Part shown: in pieces, positions 24,849-33,761 of the stretch
How the letters are laid out: every line of letters starts with the position of its first letter
How positions within the stretch are numbered: the first letter of the stretch is position 1
Origin: Caulobacter segnis
GTDB taxonomy: Bacteria > Pseudomonadota > Alphaproteobacteria > Caulobacterales > Caulobacteraceae
Length of the DNA: 64,000 nucleotides
Direction of reading: 5' to 3'
NCBI RefSeq assembly: GCF_019931575.1
Contig: NZ_CP082923.1
Span: forward strand, 4,402,001-4,466,000
Made by a program: the position numbers and the translations under genes
Notes under the pieces: generated by a model
Databases searched by the model: none
What the model was told of the DNA's origin: nothing
The model's input: the letters and a program-made list of their open reading frames with translations, nothing else

Positions 24849-27800
24849 ATGGACCGCCGCCAGCTGCTGACCTTGGGCGGGGCCGGCGTCGGCCTGGCGG
24901 CCGGACCGGCGCGCGCCGCTGCGTCGGCGGCCCCGCGCCTCGCCACCCCGCGCGTCGACCAGATGGTTCAGCCGCTGGGCCTGGAGAACCGGACGCCGCG
25001 CTTCTCGTGGACACTGGAGGGCGGCGGCCCCGGCGCGGGGCAGAGCGCCTACCGCATCCGCGTGGCCGCCAGCCGCGAGGCCCTGACGGCGGGTGGTCCG
25101 CTGCTGTGGGACAGCGGCAAGGTCGCCTCGAACGCCACCTTCGACATCGCCTATGCCGGTGCGCCACTGGCCTCGCGCCAGCGCTGCTGGTGGCGGGTCG
25201 AGGCCTGGGACGGCGCCGGCAAGGCCATTCGCCCTTCCGCCCCCGCGTGGTGGGAGATGGGCCTGCTGGAGGCCGCCGACTGGAGCGCCGGCTGGCTGGA
25301 GGCCGAGACCGAGGACATGCGGGCCGAACGGCTGGAAGGCGTGTCCTGGGTCTGGGGCGACACCGACGACGCCGCGCCCCGCCGTTTCCGCTGGCGCTTC
25401 GAGCTGCCGGCGGGTCTGACGGCCGCCTCGGTGACCGTGTCGGCCAAGGACAATCTCGCGGGCCTGTGGCTGGATGGCGTCCCGCTGATCAAGCCGGGCG
25501 ACCGCACCGCCTGGGGCCAGGGACCGAGCTTTGCTCTGACCGACATGACGCCCGGACCGCACGTCCTCTCCGTCAAGGTTGGCCTGCGCCTGGACGAGCC
25601 GCGCCCGGTGATCGGCGGCGCCCTGGCCGCGCGGCTGAACCTCACGCGGGGCGACGAAGCGATCCGCGTCCACGCCAAGGACGGCTGGCGCACCAGCCTG
25701 GACGCGCCCGAGGGCTGGCGCGCCCGCGACTTTGACGATGCGGCCTGGCCGCTGGCCGGTCCGGCGCGCGTCAAACTGGATTGCCATCCCTGGGTCACCG
25801 GCCCGGCCGTGCGCCTACGGCGCGGGTTCCGCCTGGAAAAGCCCGTCGCCAAGGCCCGGCTCTACGCCACCGCTCTGGGCGGCTACGAGGCGCGGCTGAA
25901 CGGAGCCAAGGTCGGCGACGGAGTGCTGGCGCCGGAGTCGACCGACTTCCGCGGCCGGGCGCTCTATCGAACCTACGACGTCACGAGCCTGCTCAAGAGC
26001 GGCGACAACGTCCTGGCCGCCAGCGTCGCCGACGGCTGGTTCGGCAGCCCGTTCGGGTTCCTGGACCTGCGCTACGTGTTCGGGCCACCGCCGCGCCGGT
26101 TCTCGGCCCTGCTGGAGGTCACGCATCCCGACGGCTCGACCAGCCGCGTCGCCACCGACGGCGACGGCGACGGCTGGCGCCTGGCGCGAGCGCCGGAACT
26201 GAAGGCCGAGATCTATGACGGCGAGACCTTCGACGCCCGCCTCGACCAGGCCGGCTGGGACGCGCCGGGCTTCGACGACCACGCCTGGACGCCGGCCCGC
26301 CGGGGCGAGGCGCCGGCCTATCGCCCGACCGCCCATCCCGAACCGCCGATCCGCGCGATCCAGACGCTGAAGCCGGTCAAGGTGACCGAGCCCAAACCCG
26401 GCGTGCGCATCGTCGACTTCGGCCAGAACTTCTCCGGCTGGTGCCGGATCCATCCGAAGGGTCCGGCCGGGAGGACCCTGGTCCTGCGCCACGCCGAGGC
26501 GCTGCATCCGGACGGGACGCTGAACACCACCTCCAACCGTCGGGCCTTGCAGACCGACACCTATGTCCTGCGCGGCGATCCGGCCGGCGAGACCTGGGAA
26601 CCGCGCTTCACCTTCCATGGCTTCCGCTATGTCGAGATCACCGGCTGGCCGGGCGCGCTAGAGATCGAGGGTGTCGTCCTGCACAGCGACGCGGCCCTGA
26701 CCGGCGCGGCGCGGATCGACCATCCGCTGGTCCAGGCCATCGTCCGCAACACCCTGTGGAGCCAGCGCGGCAACTTCCTGGGCGTGCCGACCGACTGTCC
26801 GCAGCGCGACGAGCGGATGGGCTGGACCGGCGACGCCCAGATCTTCTGGGACGCGGCGGCCTTCAACATGGATGTCGACGCCTTCACCCGCCGGTTCATG
26901 GGTGACGTGCGGGCCGGCCAGGCGCCGACCGGCGAGATGCCCGACACCGCGCCGTTCTGGGCCCTGGGCCAGAACACCCCCGGCTGGGCCGACGCGGCGG
27001 TGATCCTGCCCTGGACCGTCTGGCGCCGCTATGGCGACACGGCGATCATCGACGAGAACTGGGACGCCATGGACCGCTGGAGCCGGCGGCTCCTGGCGCT
27101 CAACCCCGACCACGTCTGGCGCAACGCCCGGGGCATGGATTACGGCGACTGGCTGTCGGTGGACGCCAGGAGCCGCTCGGACGTCACCACGCCCAAGGAA
27201 CTGGTCTCGACCGCCTACTGGGCCTGGTCGACGCAGTTGCTGGCGGAGATGGCCCAGGCCACCGGCCGCGCGGCCGACGCCGCCCGCCTGACCGCCCTGC
27301 GCGCCCGGATCGGCAAGGCCTTCGCCCGCGCGTTCGTCCGCCCCGACGGCGGGGTCGGCAACGACAGCCAGACCAGCCATATCCTGGCCCTGCGCTTCGG
27401 CCTCGTCCCGCCCGCGCTGCAAGCGGCCTCGGCCGAAAGGCTGGCGGCCGACATCCGCCGGCGCGGGACCAAGCTGTCGACCGGCTTCATCGGCACGCCC
27501 TACATCCTCGACGTGCTGGCCGACCACGGCCATGCGGATCTCGCCCATGGCCTCTTGCTGCAGACCGACCTGCCCTCGTGGGGCTACCAGGTCGGCCAGG
27601 GCGCGACGACGGTGTTCGAGCGCTGGGACGGGCTGAAGGACGGCGTCGTCACCGGCTCGCTGAACCACTACGCGTTCGGGGCGGTCTGCGGTTTCGTCTG
27701 GCGACGGATCATCGGCATCGACGCCCTGGAGCCCGGCTTCCGCCGCATCGCCATCCGCCCGCTCATCGATCCCCGCCTGCCCGGCGCACGCGGCGACTAC

Positions 27801-27974
27801 GAGTCCGTGGTCGGTCGCATTTCCAGCGCCTGGAAGCGCACGTCCGGCGGCGTCCAGCTGGCCGTGACGATCCCTGCCAACACAACGGCTCGCGTCGAGC
27901 TGCCTTCTCCAGATGGAAAGGGCCGCGTCGTCGACGTCGGCGCCGGCTCGCACACCTTCACCTTCAGCGCCTGA
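24849..27974 (+). CDS. GH78 alpha-L-rhamnosidase
   Basis: A 1041-residue enzyme that releases terminal alpha-L-rhamnose, here from rhamnogalacturonan fragments. A short signal with MDRRQLLTLGGAGVGLAAG suggests export by the twin-arginine route. The N-terminal half holds beta-sandwich modules (a fibronectin-like part, then the Bac_rhamnosid_N and concanavalin-like domains). The (alpha/alpha)6 catalytic domain carries the family motif DCPQRDERMGWTGDAQ from D649, with the acidic residues used in catalysis, and ends in the usual C-terminal beta domain. It starts 3 bp after the GH105 stop. Length is within the range of bacterial GH78 enzymes. Confidence 0.92.
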   Translation: MDRRQLLTLGGAGVGLAAGPARAAASAAPRLATPRVDQMVQPLGLENRTPRFSWTLEGGGPGAGQSAYRIRVAASREALTAGGPLLWDSGKVASNATFDIAYAGAPLASRQRCWWRVEAWDGAGKAIRPSAPAWWEMGLLEAADWSAGWLEAETEDMRAERLEGVSWVWGDTDDAAPRRFRWRFELPAGLTAASVTVSAKDNLAGLWLDGVPLIKPGDRTAWGQGPSFALTDMTPGPHVLSVKVGLRLDEPRPVIGGALAARLNLTRGDEAIRVHAKDGWRTSLDAPEGWRARDFDDAAWPLAGPARVKLDCHPWVTGPAVRLRRGFRLEKPVAKARLYATALGGYEARLNGAKVGDGVLAPESTDFRGRALYRTYDVTSLLKSGDNVLAASVADGWFGSPFGFLDLRYVFGPPPRRFSALLEVTHPDGSTSRVATDGDGDGWRLARAPELKAEIYDGETFDARLDQAGWDAPGFDDHAWTPARRGEAPAYRPTAHPEPPIRAIQTLKPVKVTEPKPGVRIVDFGQNFSGWCRIHPKGPAGRTLVLRHAEALHPDGTLNTTSNRRALQTDTYVLRGDPAGETWEPRFTFHGFRYVEITGWPGALEIEGVVLHSDAALTGAARIDHPLVQAIVRNTLWSQRGNFLGVPTDCPQRDERMGWTGDAQIFWDAAAFNMDVDAFTRRFMGDVRAGQAPTGEMPDTAPFWALGQNTPGWADAAVILPWTVWRRYGDTAIIDENWDAMDRWSRRLLALNPDHVWRNARGMDYGDWLSVDARSRSDVTTPKELVSTAYWAWSTQLLAEMAQATGRAADAARLTALRARIGKAFARAFVRPDGGVGNDSQTSHILALRFGLVPPALQAASAERLAADIRRRGTKLSTGFIGTPYILDVLADHGHADLAHGLLLQTDLPSWGYQVGQGATTVFERWDGLKDGVVTGSLNHYAFGAVCGFVWRRIIGIDALEPGFRRIAIRPLIDPRLPGARGDYESVVGRISSAWKRTSGGVQLAVTIPANTTARVELPSPDGKGRVVDVGAGSHTFTFSA

Positions 27975-27982
27975 GGCTTCCC

Positions 27983-29353
27983 ATGCAGAGACGCGCCCTC
28001 CTCCAGCTCGGCCTCGTCGCCGCGACCACCCTTGGCGCGCCCACCCTGGCCCTGGCGGCCGGCAAGGCGATCCTGGCCAACGCCCACGGCGCGGTCGGCG
28101 ACGGCAGGACGCTGAACACCAAGGCCATCCAGACGGCCATCGACGAGGCCGCCAAGACGGGCGCGACGGTCGCCTTCAAGCCCGGCGTCTATCGCACCGG
28201 CTCGATCTTCCTGAAGTCGGGCGTCACCCTGCGGCTGGACAAGGGCGTGACCCTGCTGGGCTCCCAGAACCTGGCGGACTATCCGGAGCTGCCGACCCGC
28301 GTGGCCGGCATCGAGCTGACCTGGCCGGCGGCCCTGGTCAATGTCTACCGGCAGAAGAACGTCCGCATCGTCGGTGACGGGACCATCGACGGCGACGGTA
28401 AGGTATTCTGGGACAGCTACTGGGCCCTGCGCCGCAAGTACGATCCCAAGGGCCTGCGCTGGGCCGCCGACTACGACTGCAAGCGCCCCCGGCTGATCCA
28501 GGTGTTCGACAGCGAGCAGGTCGAGCTGGCCGGCCCGCGTCTGCGTCGCGCGGGGTTCTGGACCGTGCATGTCTGCTACTCGCACGACGTCCACATCGCC
28601 GACCTGGAGATCCGCAACAACGAGGGCGGCCGTGGCCCCTCGACCGACGGCGTCGACATCGACTCCTCGCACGACGTGCTAGTCGAGCGGATCGACGTGG
28701 CCTGCAACGACGACGCCCTGTGCCTGAAGGCCGGCCGCGACGCCGACGGCCTGCGGGTGGCGCGACCGACCTACAATGTCGTCATCCGCGACTGCGTGAT
28801 CCGTGACGCCTCGGCCGGGATCACCTTCGGCAGCGAGACCTCGGGCGGCTTCCACGACATCAAGGTCTCGGGCCTGAAGGTCCACCATCCCACCCCGGTC
28901 GGCATCCTGTTCAAGTCGGCCCACACGCGTGGCGGCGCGGTCAGGGACATCGATATCGCCGGCATGGAACTGCAGGACGTCTTCACCGTCTTCCGCGTGA
29001 ACCTGAACTGGAACCCGACCTACAGCTACGCCGAGATCCCGGCGGGGATGACCGACGTGCCGCCCTACTGGAAGGTGATGACCCAGCACGTGCCGCCCGA
29101 GCAGGGCCGCTGCCGGCTCAGCGACGTGCGGGTCAAGGACATCAAGGCCATCGGCGCCAAGACCGCCTTCGAGGTCGCCGCCTTTTCCGACCTGCCGCTT
29201 GAGCGCTTCGCGTTCACGGACCTGGACCTCGACGTCCAGGCCGGCGGCCGCATCGCCAACGCCAGGGACTGGACCTTCACCCGCAGCCGCATCGACACCC
29301 TGGACGGCAAGCCGCCGGAGGTCGTGGAGTCCTCGGGCGTCACCGGCCTCTGA
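27983..29353 (+). CDS. GH28 family glycosidase with altered active-site motifs
   Basis: A 456-residue right-handed beta-helix protein with a twin-arginine-like signal (MQRRALLQLGLVAATTLG). GH28 enzymes hydrolyse galacturonan or rhamnogalacturonan backbones. Seen here: STDGVDIDSS (D222, D225) and CNDDALCLKAG (D243-D244), the acidic core, are kept. The catalytic-His motif GHG before GSE is replaced: the sequence reads DASAGITFGSETSGG with S277 at the His position. The RIK motif reads ILFKS, keeping only the Lys. This suggests a rhamnogalacturonan- or exo-type subgroup rather than a classical polygalacturonase. The start is 8 bp after the GH78 stop; an earlier in-frame opening lies inside GH78. 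Confidence 0.85.
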   Translation: MQRRALLQLGLVAATTLGAPTLALAAGKAILANAHGAVGDGRTLNTKAIQTAIDEAAKTGATVAFKPGVYRTGSIFLKSGVTLRLDKGVTLLGSQNLADYPELPTRVAGIELTWPAALVNVYRQKNVRIVGDGTIDGDGKVFWDSYWALRRKYDPKGLRWAADYDCKRPRLIQVFDSEQVELAGPRLRRAGFWTVHVCYSHDVHIADLEIRNNEGGRGPSTDGVDIDSSHDVLVERIDVACNDDALCLKAGRDADGLRVARPTYNVVIRDCVIRDASAGITFGSETSGGFHDIKVSGLKVHHPTPVGILFKSAHTRGGAVRDIDIAGMELQDVFTVFRVNLNWNPTYSYAEIPAGMTDVPPYWKVMTQHVPPEQGRCRLSDVRVKDIKAIGAKTAFEVAAFSDLPLERFAFTDLDLDVQAGGRIANARDWTFTRSRIDTLDGKPPEVVESSGVTGL

Positions 29354-29366
29354 GGCCCATAAGAAA

Positions 29367-29392
29367 GACCCCGGCGCTTTCGCGCCGGGGTC
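29367..29392. terminator. bidirectional hairpin between GH28 and PL22 genes
   Basis: Perfect 11-bp stem GACCCCGGCGC / GCGCCGGGGTC with a 4-base loop, in the 114-bp gap between convergent genes. On the minus strand it is followed by TTTCTTA, so it best serves the minus-strand transcript; on the plus strand no T-run follows. Confidence 0.75.
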
Positions 29393-29467
29393 CGAAGTGG
29401 GATCTCAACAAGGGGATTGTGTCGATAACGCCGATACTGGCGAATGGTTCAGCTAGGCTTGGCCATT

Positions 29468-30793
29468 TCAGCGCTTGGCCACCTCGACCGCGTAGACGTG
29501 GTTGGCCCCGTGCATGTTCGAGGTGAACACGATCCACTTCTGGTCCGGGGTGAAGGTCAGGTTCGGCTCCAGGCGGTAGTCGTGAGCCGACATGTCGACC
29601 AGCCGTTCGCTGGCCATCTTGTCCACGGTGATCAGGTCGTCGGTGTAGTACGGCAGGGCCGCGTCGCGGATCGTCTCGGGACGGAAGGCGTAGAGCCATT
29701 TGCCGTCCGGCGCGTGGGCGACCATGTCGGCGTCGCCGCCGTCGCCGGCGAACAGCACCCCGTCGGCGGCGACGTTGTAGTGCACCGACCACTCGTTCTG
29801 CTCGACGCGGCGATAGAGCTTCCTGCCCGTCGCCAGCTCGTGGCCGGCGATCCAGAACACCTGGCCGCGCGGGGTCTGCAGGTCGTACCAGATCCACTTG
29901 CCGTCGGCCGAGAAGAACTCGTGGCCGGCGATCTCGAAGTTCATGGTGCGGGTGTGGATCTTGGTCAGGGCCGAGCCGTCGGTGCGGACCGTCCAGATGC
30001 GGTCCACGCGATGCCAGGGCCCCTCGTGGCAGAACATCACCAGGGTCGGATCCGTCGGCGAGAACTGAGCGTGGCCCAGCCACTTGTCGGAAGCGTGGAC
30101 CACCTTGCGCTCACCGGTCTTGAGGTCGAGCGTGAAGATCTCCATCGGGGTCGGCGTCTCGAACCGCTCGGTCATCCGCACGCCCTTGGCCTTGGCGAAG
30201 GACAGCGGCTTGCCGTCCGGGCCGTTGGCCGCGTACTCGGCCTGGCCGAAGCGCTTGCGGTCGTCGACGGTGTTGGGCTGCAGCGGCTTGCCGCCGTAGG
30301 TCACGATCCCCAGCAGCAGGGTCTCGTCGGCGTTGACCGAGGCGATCTGGCCCTGGGCCAGCTTGCCGACAACCTTGGCTTTGCCGCTGTCTATGTCGAG
30401 CGCGTAGAGGGTCTTGGGCCGGTCGACCGGCTGGCCCTCGCCGGGCGCGGTGACCGAGTAGTAGAGCCGCCGCGAGCCGCGCGGAAAGAACAGCAGGTCG
30501 GCGTCCTTGGTCTTGGGGATCGGGGTCAGCTTGAAGGTCTTCAGGTCCACCAGGGCGATGCCCGACGGCGTGGTGATGGCCAGCCGGTCGCCCTGAGGCG
30601 TGTAGCCGTGCTGGTGGAAATAGAGGTTCTTGCTGCCGCCCTCCTCCGACAGGCGCACGATGCGGTGGCCGGTCTTGGGATCGATCCAGTCCTTGGGCGC
30701 GGAGACGGGAGCGGGCGGCGTCGCCTGCCGGGCCAGGGCCGGCGTCGCCAGGGCGGCGGCGGCGAGGCCGAGAACGGTTCTGCGAGCGATCAC
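29468..30793 (-). CDS. ogl: oligogalacturonate lyase (PL22)
   Basis: A 441-residue beta-propeller lyase that splits di- and oligogalacturonates to 5-keto-4-deoxyuronate. Family features: KDWIDPKTGHRIVRLSEEGGSKNLYFHQHGYTPQGDRL near the N-terminus, repeated blades (FFPRGSRRLYYSV; LGHAQFSPTDPTLVMFCHEGPWHRVDRIW; IAGHEFFSADGKWIWYD), and the conserved His residues thought to bind the metal. Unlike the cytosolic E. coli-type enzymes it has a signal-like N-terminus (MIARRTVLGLAAAALATPALA), so it probably acts in the periplasm. The start is GTG 30793 with GGGAG upstream; the frame extends further but overlaps the terminator of the receptor gene. Confidence 0.9.
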   Translation of the reverse strand: MIARRTVLGLAAAALATPALARQATPPAPVSAPKDWIDPKTGHRIVRLSEEGGSKNLYFHQHGYTPQGDRLAITTPSGIALVDLKTFKLTPIPKTKDADLLFFPRGSRRLYYSVTAPGEGQPVDRPKTLYALDIDSGKAKVVGKLAQGQIASVNADETLLLGIVTYGGKPLQPNTVDDRKRFGQAEYAANGPDGKPLSFAKAKGVRMTERFETPTPMEIFTLDLKTGERKVVHASDKWLGHAQFSPTDPTLVMFCHEGPWHRVDRIWTVRTDGSALTKIHTRTMNFEIAGHEFFSADGKWIWYDLQTPRGQVFWIAGHELATGRKLYRRVEQNEWSVHYNVAADGVLFAGDGGDADMVAHAPDGKWLYAFRPETIRDAALPYYTDDLITVDKMASERLVDMSAHDYRLEPNLTFTPDQKWIVFTSNMHGANHVYAVEVAKR

Positions 30794-30831
30794 GTCTTTA
30801 TTCTCCCGAGAAGGAATAGGCCAAAAAGAAC

Positions 30832-30863
30832 GGGCCTGGCGCGGGGAGGACCGCGCCAGGCCC
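30832..30863 (-). terminator. strong terminator after the pectin TBDR
   Basis: Perfect 13-bp stem GGGCCTGGCGCGG (30832-30844) / CCGCGCCAGGCCC (30851-30863), 6-base loop. On the minus strand it is followed by GTTCTTTTTGG. It lies between the TBDR stop and the PL22 start, so PL22 probably has its own promoter or depends on read-through. Confidence 0.85.
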
Positions 30864-30887
30864 CAGGGGAGGAGCTCTTCGAAACGG

Positions 30888-33584
30888 TCAGTAGGTCCAG
30901 CGCACGCCCAGCAGGATCTCCCGGCCAGTGTGGCGGTAGTCGCTGATGCGGTCGGCGGTGTCGACATAGGCGTCGGTGAACTTGTCGCCCAGGTTGATGC
31001 CTTCCAGGGTGATCACGAGGTTCGGCCGCAGCTTATAGCTCGACGAGAAGTCGTAGTACGTGCTGCCGTGCGTGCCGTGCTCGCTGTTGCCGTTCGAGCC
31101 GGGGAACTGCGTCAGGAAGCCCGAGCGACGGGCCAGCGAGGTGCGGGCGCTGAACTTGCCGCGCTCGAAATAGAGCGTGGCGTTGGCCGTGGTCTTCGAC
31201 TGGCCGGTCAGCTTGTTCTTCTTCGGCGCGGCCTTGGTGCCGTAGTTCACCTCGGAGTCGACATAGGTGAAGTTGCCGATGAAACCGAAGCCACGCAGGT
31301 AGTCGGGCAGGAAGTTGAACGGCTGCTGGTACTGGAACTCGACGCCCTTCAGCCAGCCGCCTTCGCCATTGTAGGGGTTGGTCACGTCGAAGAGGTCGTT
31401 GACCGACACGCCGGCGCTGGTGCTGAGCAGGCTGGCCGGCAGGCCCAGCGAGCTGTAGACGGCGCGCGTGGTCTGGCTGGCGATGAAGCTGTCGATCTTC
31501 TTGTAGAAGACCGCCACGCCGATCAGCGACTCCTTGGCGAAATACCATTCGGCCGCCAGGTCGAAGTTGGTGGCGCGGAACGGCTCCAGCTCCGGATTGC
31601 CGAAGTTGACCGTCCGGGTCGTGGCGCCCACCGAGCCGCCGGGGGTCAGGCTGCCCAGGGTCGGACGGGCCATGACCTTGGCGACGCCGCCGCGCAGGAT
31701 GAAGTTGTCGCGCGGCTCCAGCGTGATGTTCATCGACGGCAGGACGTCGGTGTAGTCGTTCTTGGCCGTCAGATAGACGCCGCTGCCGATGAAACCCTGC
31801 GAGGTGACCTTGGTGTGGGCCACGCGGAAGCCGAAGTCGGAGCGCAGCGGCATGCCGCCGAAGATGGTGGCGTCCACGACCGCCTGGCCGAAGCCCGACA
31901 GGTCCTCTTCCTCGACGTCGCGCGTGTCGCCCTGCTGCACGATCAGCGGGAAGTTCAGCAGCTTGGTGTAGGCCAGGGCCTTGTCGATGTCGGCCACCAC
32001 GTACTTGCGGTCGCCGCCCGGGAACGGGAAGTCGCGGCCGAACGAGACGACCTTCGAGAAGGCGCCGACGCCGACGATCTGGTTCGACCCCGTCAGGACC
32101 TGGTTGCGGCTGGCGCCCCGGTACTTGACCACGTACTGCTGGGCGTCGAGGCCGCCGCGCAGCTTCAGGTGCTCGTCGACATCGAACTCCAGATTGCCGC
32201 TGGCGGTGCGGGTGATGTTCAGCGAGGTCTGCACCGCCGAGCGCATCTCGGTCAGGGTGTAGAGGGCCGGATTGGCGACGTCGAAGCCGTAGTTGATAAT
32301 CGGCGTGCGGTCGTTAGCGCGGGCGTCGTAGGTGTAGCCGTTGACGTCATTGCGATCGAGCTGGAACGAGATCTGCTCGGGCATGCGGTAGTCCGAGTTG
32401 GCCACGCCGATGCGGACCTGGCCGCGCAGGCGGTCGGTGAACTCGTACTTCCCGGCCAGGGTCACCTGGGTGAAGGTCGTGTGGTCGCGCTGGGTGCCGT
32501 TCTCCGAGCGCACGTCGACCTTGTCGAACACGCCGTAGGTGAAGGTGTTGCGGTCGTTGATCGCGTAGTCGCGGACGATCGTCGAGCCGACGCCGGCCGC
32601 GTTGGAGCGGCTGAACGAGATGGCCTCGAGGTTAGGGCTCTCGGTGAACTGGTTCAGGTCCGAATAGAGGACGTCCAGCGACAGCTCAGACTTCGAATTC
32701 GGCCGCCATTGGGTCGAGAAGGTGATGCCCAGGCGCTCGGAATCGATCTTCGAGGCGGTGTAGCGCGGGATGCGCGGATAGAAGGCGTTCTGGACCTTGG
32801 CCAGCTCTTCCGGCGTCGCGCACTTGGAGCAGCTGGCGAAGTTGTCGCTGGCGTCGCCGCCCTGCCAGCGGGTGGTGTTGAAGCCCTCGGCCACCGGCTG
32901 GCGCTTCGAATAGGCCACCGAGGCCAGGACGCCGAAGGTCTGGTCGGGGTTCGACCAGCTCAAGAGGCCCGCGGCGCGCGGCAGGATGCGGTCGGTGATG
33001 CTGTTGAGGCTGCCCTCGGCCGAGGCGGCGGCCTTGAAGCCCTTGTAGTCGAACGGACGGCCGCTCTGCAGGTCGACCGTGGCGCCCAGCGAGCCCTCGG
33101 CCACGTCGGCCGACTGGGTCTTGCGGACGGTGATGCTGTTGAAGAGTTCCGAGGCGAAGACGTTGAAGTCGAAGCCGCGGCTGCGGTTGCCGCCGCCCGT
33201 GGCGATGGCTTCCACGCCGTTGATGCGCACGCGGGTGAAGTCGGCGTTCAGGCCGCGCACCGAGATCTGGCGACCCTCGCCGCCGACGCGGTCGATGGTC
33301 ACGCCCGGCAGGCGCTGGATGGCCTCGGCCAGGTTCTGGTCGGGGAAGGCGGCGATGTCCTCGGCCAGGATGGCGTCGATGGCGCCGATGCTGGTGCGCT
33401 TGGCGCCCAGGGCCTTGCTGAGGCTGGAGCGATAGCCGCTGACCACGACCTCCTCGACCTGGGTCTGGGCGTCGTCCTGCGCGGGGGCGGTCTGGGCCAT
33501 GGCGCCAGCGCTGGCAGTTGCGGCCAAGGCCGCGCCGAACGCGCAAGAGACGAGCAGACGCGCTTTGAATGTGGTCAGGATCAT
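30888..33584 (-). CDS. TonB-dependent receptor of the pectin locus
   Basis: An 898-residue outer-membrane transporter, signal peptide 1-30, TonB-box-like VEEVVVSGYRSSLSKAL at residues 43-59, plug with NLAEAIQRLPGVTIDRVGGEGRQISVRGL and SADVAEGSLGATVDLQSGRPFDYKG, then a barrel ending in RWTY. The VSGYRSSL / RLPGVTIDR type is that of the carbohydrate-linked receptors of Caulobacter and Xanthomonas. It has no STN domain. GGGGAG precedes the start. It is divergent from the pectate lyase gene, so oligogalacturonide or rhamnogalacturonan oligomer uptake is the likely task. Confidence 0.92.
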   Translation of the reverse strand: MILTTFKARLLVSCAFGAALAATASAGAMAQTAPAQDDAQTQVEEVVVSGYRSSLSKALGAKRTSIGAIDAILAEDIAAFPDQNLAEAIQRLPGVTIDRVGGEGRQISVRGLNADFTRVRINGVEAIATGGGNRSRGFDFNVFASELFNSITVRKTQSADVAEGSLGATVDLQSGRPFDYKGFKAAASAEGSLNSITDRILPRAAGLLSWSNPDQTFGVLASVAYSKRQPVAEGFNTTRWQGGDASDNFASCSKCATPEELAKVQNAFYPRIPRYTASKIDSERLGITFSTQWRPNSKSELSLDVLYSDLNQFTESPNLEAISFSRSNAAGVGSTIVRDYAINDRNTFTYGVFDKVDVRSENGTQRDHTTFTQVTLAGKYEFTDRLRGQVRIGVANSDYRMPEQISFQLDRNDVNGYTYDARANDRTPIINYGFDVANPALYTLTEMRSAVQTSLNITRTASGNLEFDVDEHLKLRGGLDAQQYVVKYRGASRNQVLTGSNQIVGVGAFSKVVSFGRDFPFPGGDRKYVVADIDKALAYTKLLNFPLIVQQGDTRDVEEEDLSGFGQAVVDATIFGGMPLRSDFGFRVAHTKVTSQGFIGSGVYLTAKNDYTDVLPSMNITLEPRDNFILRGGVAKVMARPTLGSLTPGGSVGATTRTVNFGNPELEPFRATNFDLAAEWYFAKESLIGVAVFYKKIDSFIASQTTRAVYSSLGLPASLLSTSAGVSVNDLFDVTNPYNGEGGWLKGVEFQYQQPFNFLPDYLRGFGFIGNFTYVDSEVNYGTKAAPKKNKLTGQSKTTANATLYFERGKFSARTSLARRSGFLTQFPGSNGNSEHGTHGSTYYDFSSSYKLRPNLVITLEGINLGDKFTDAYVDTADRISDYRHTGREILLGVRWTY

Positions 33585-33609
33585 CCTGTGTTTCTCCCCT
33601 GCCGGCTTG

Positions 33610-33667
33610 TGACACCGGTATCTTCACTGATCCCACGTTTCTCAAAATGTGGGATATATATCCACAT
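33610..33667. promoter_or_regulatory. nested palindromes in the TBDR / pectate lyase promoter region
   Basis: Upstream of the receptor start lie TGACACCGGT (33610-33619, identical to a 10-mer at 22544), then the imperfect 24-bp palindrome 33631-33654 with arms TCCCACGTTT and AAATGTGGGA (one mismatch), which overlaps ATGTGG-N9-CCACAT (33647-33667). These are good operator candidates for a pectin-responsive regulator encoded elsewhere. The region is visibly AT-richer than the coding sequence around it. Confidence 0.55.
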
Positions 33668-33761
33668 CTTGTAACATTGCGCGAAAACCTGCAACTCTGG
33701 TCTTACCAATTCGACGTATTTTCGCCGCAGGCGGCTAACTAGGTAAAACGAGGAAACGACC

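Noticed and set aside
30630..33674. A 1014-codon plus-strand frame opposite the pectin TBDR
   Set aside because: Antisense shadow of an intact receptor; no start context, no domain, biased composition.
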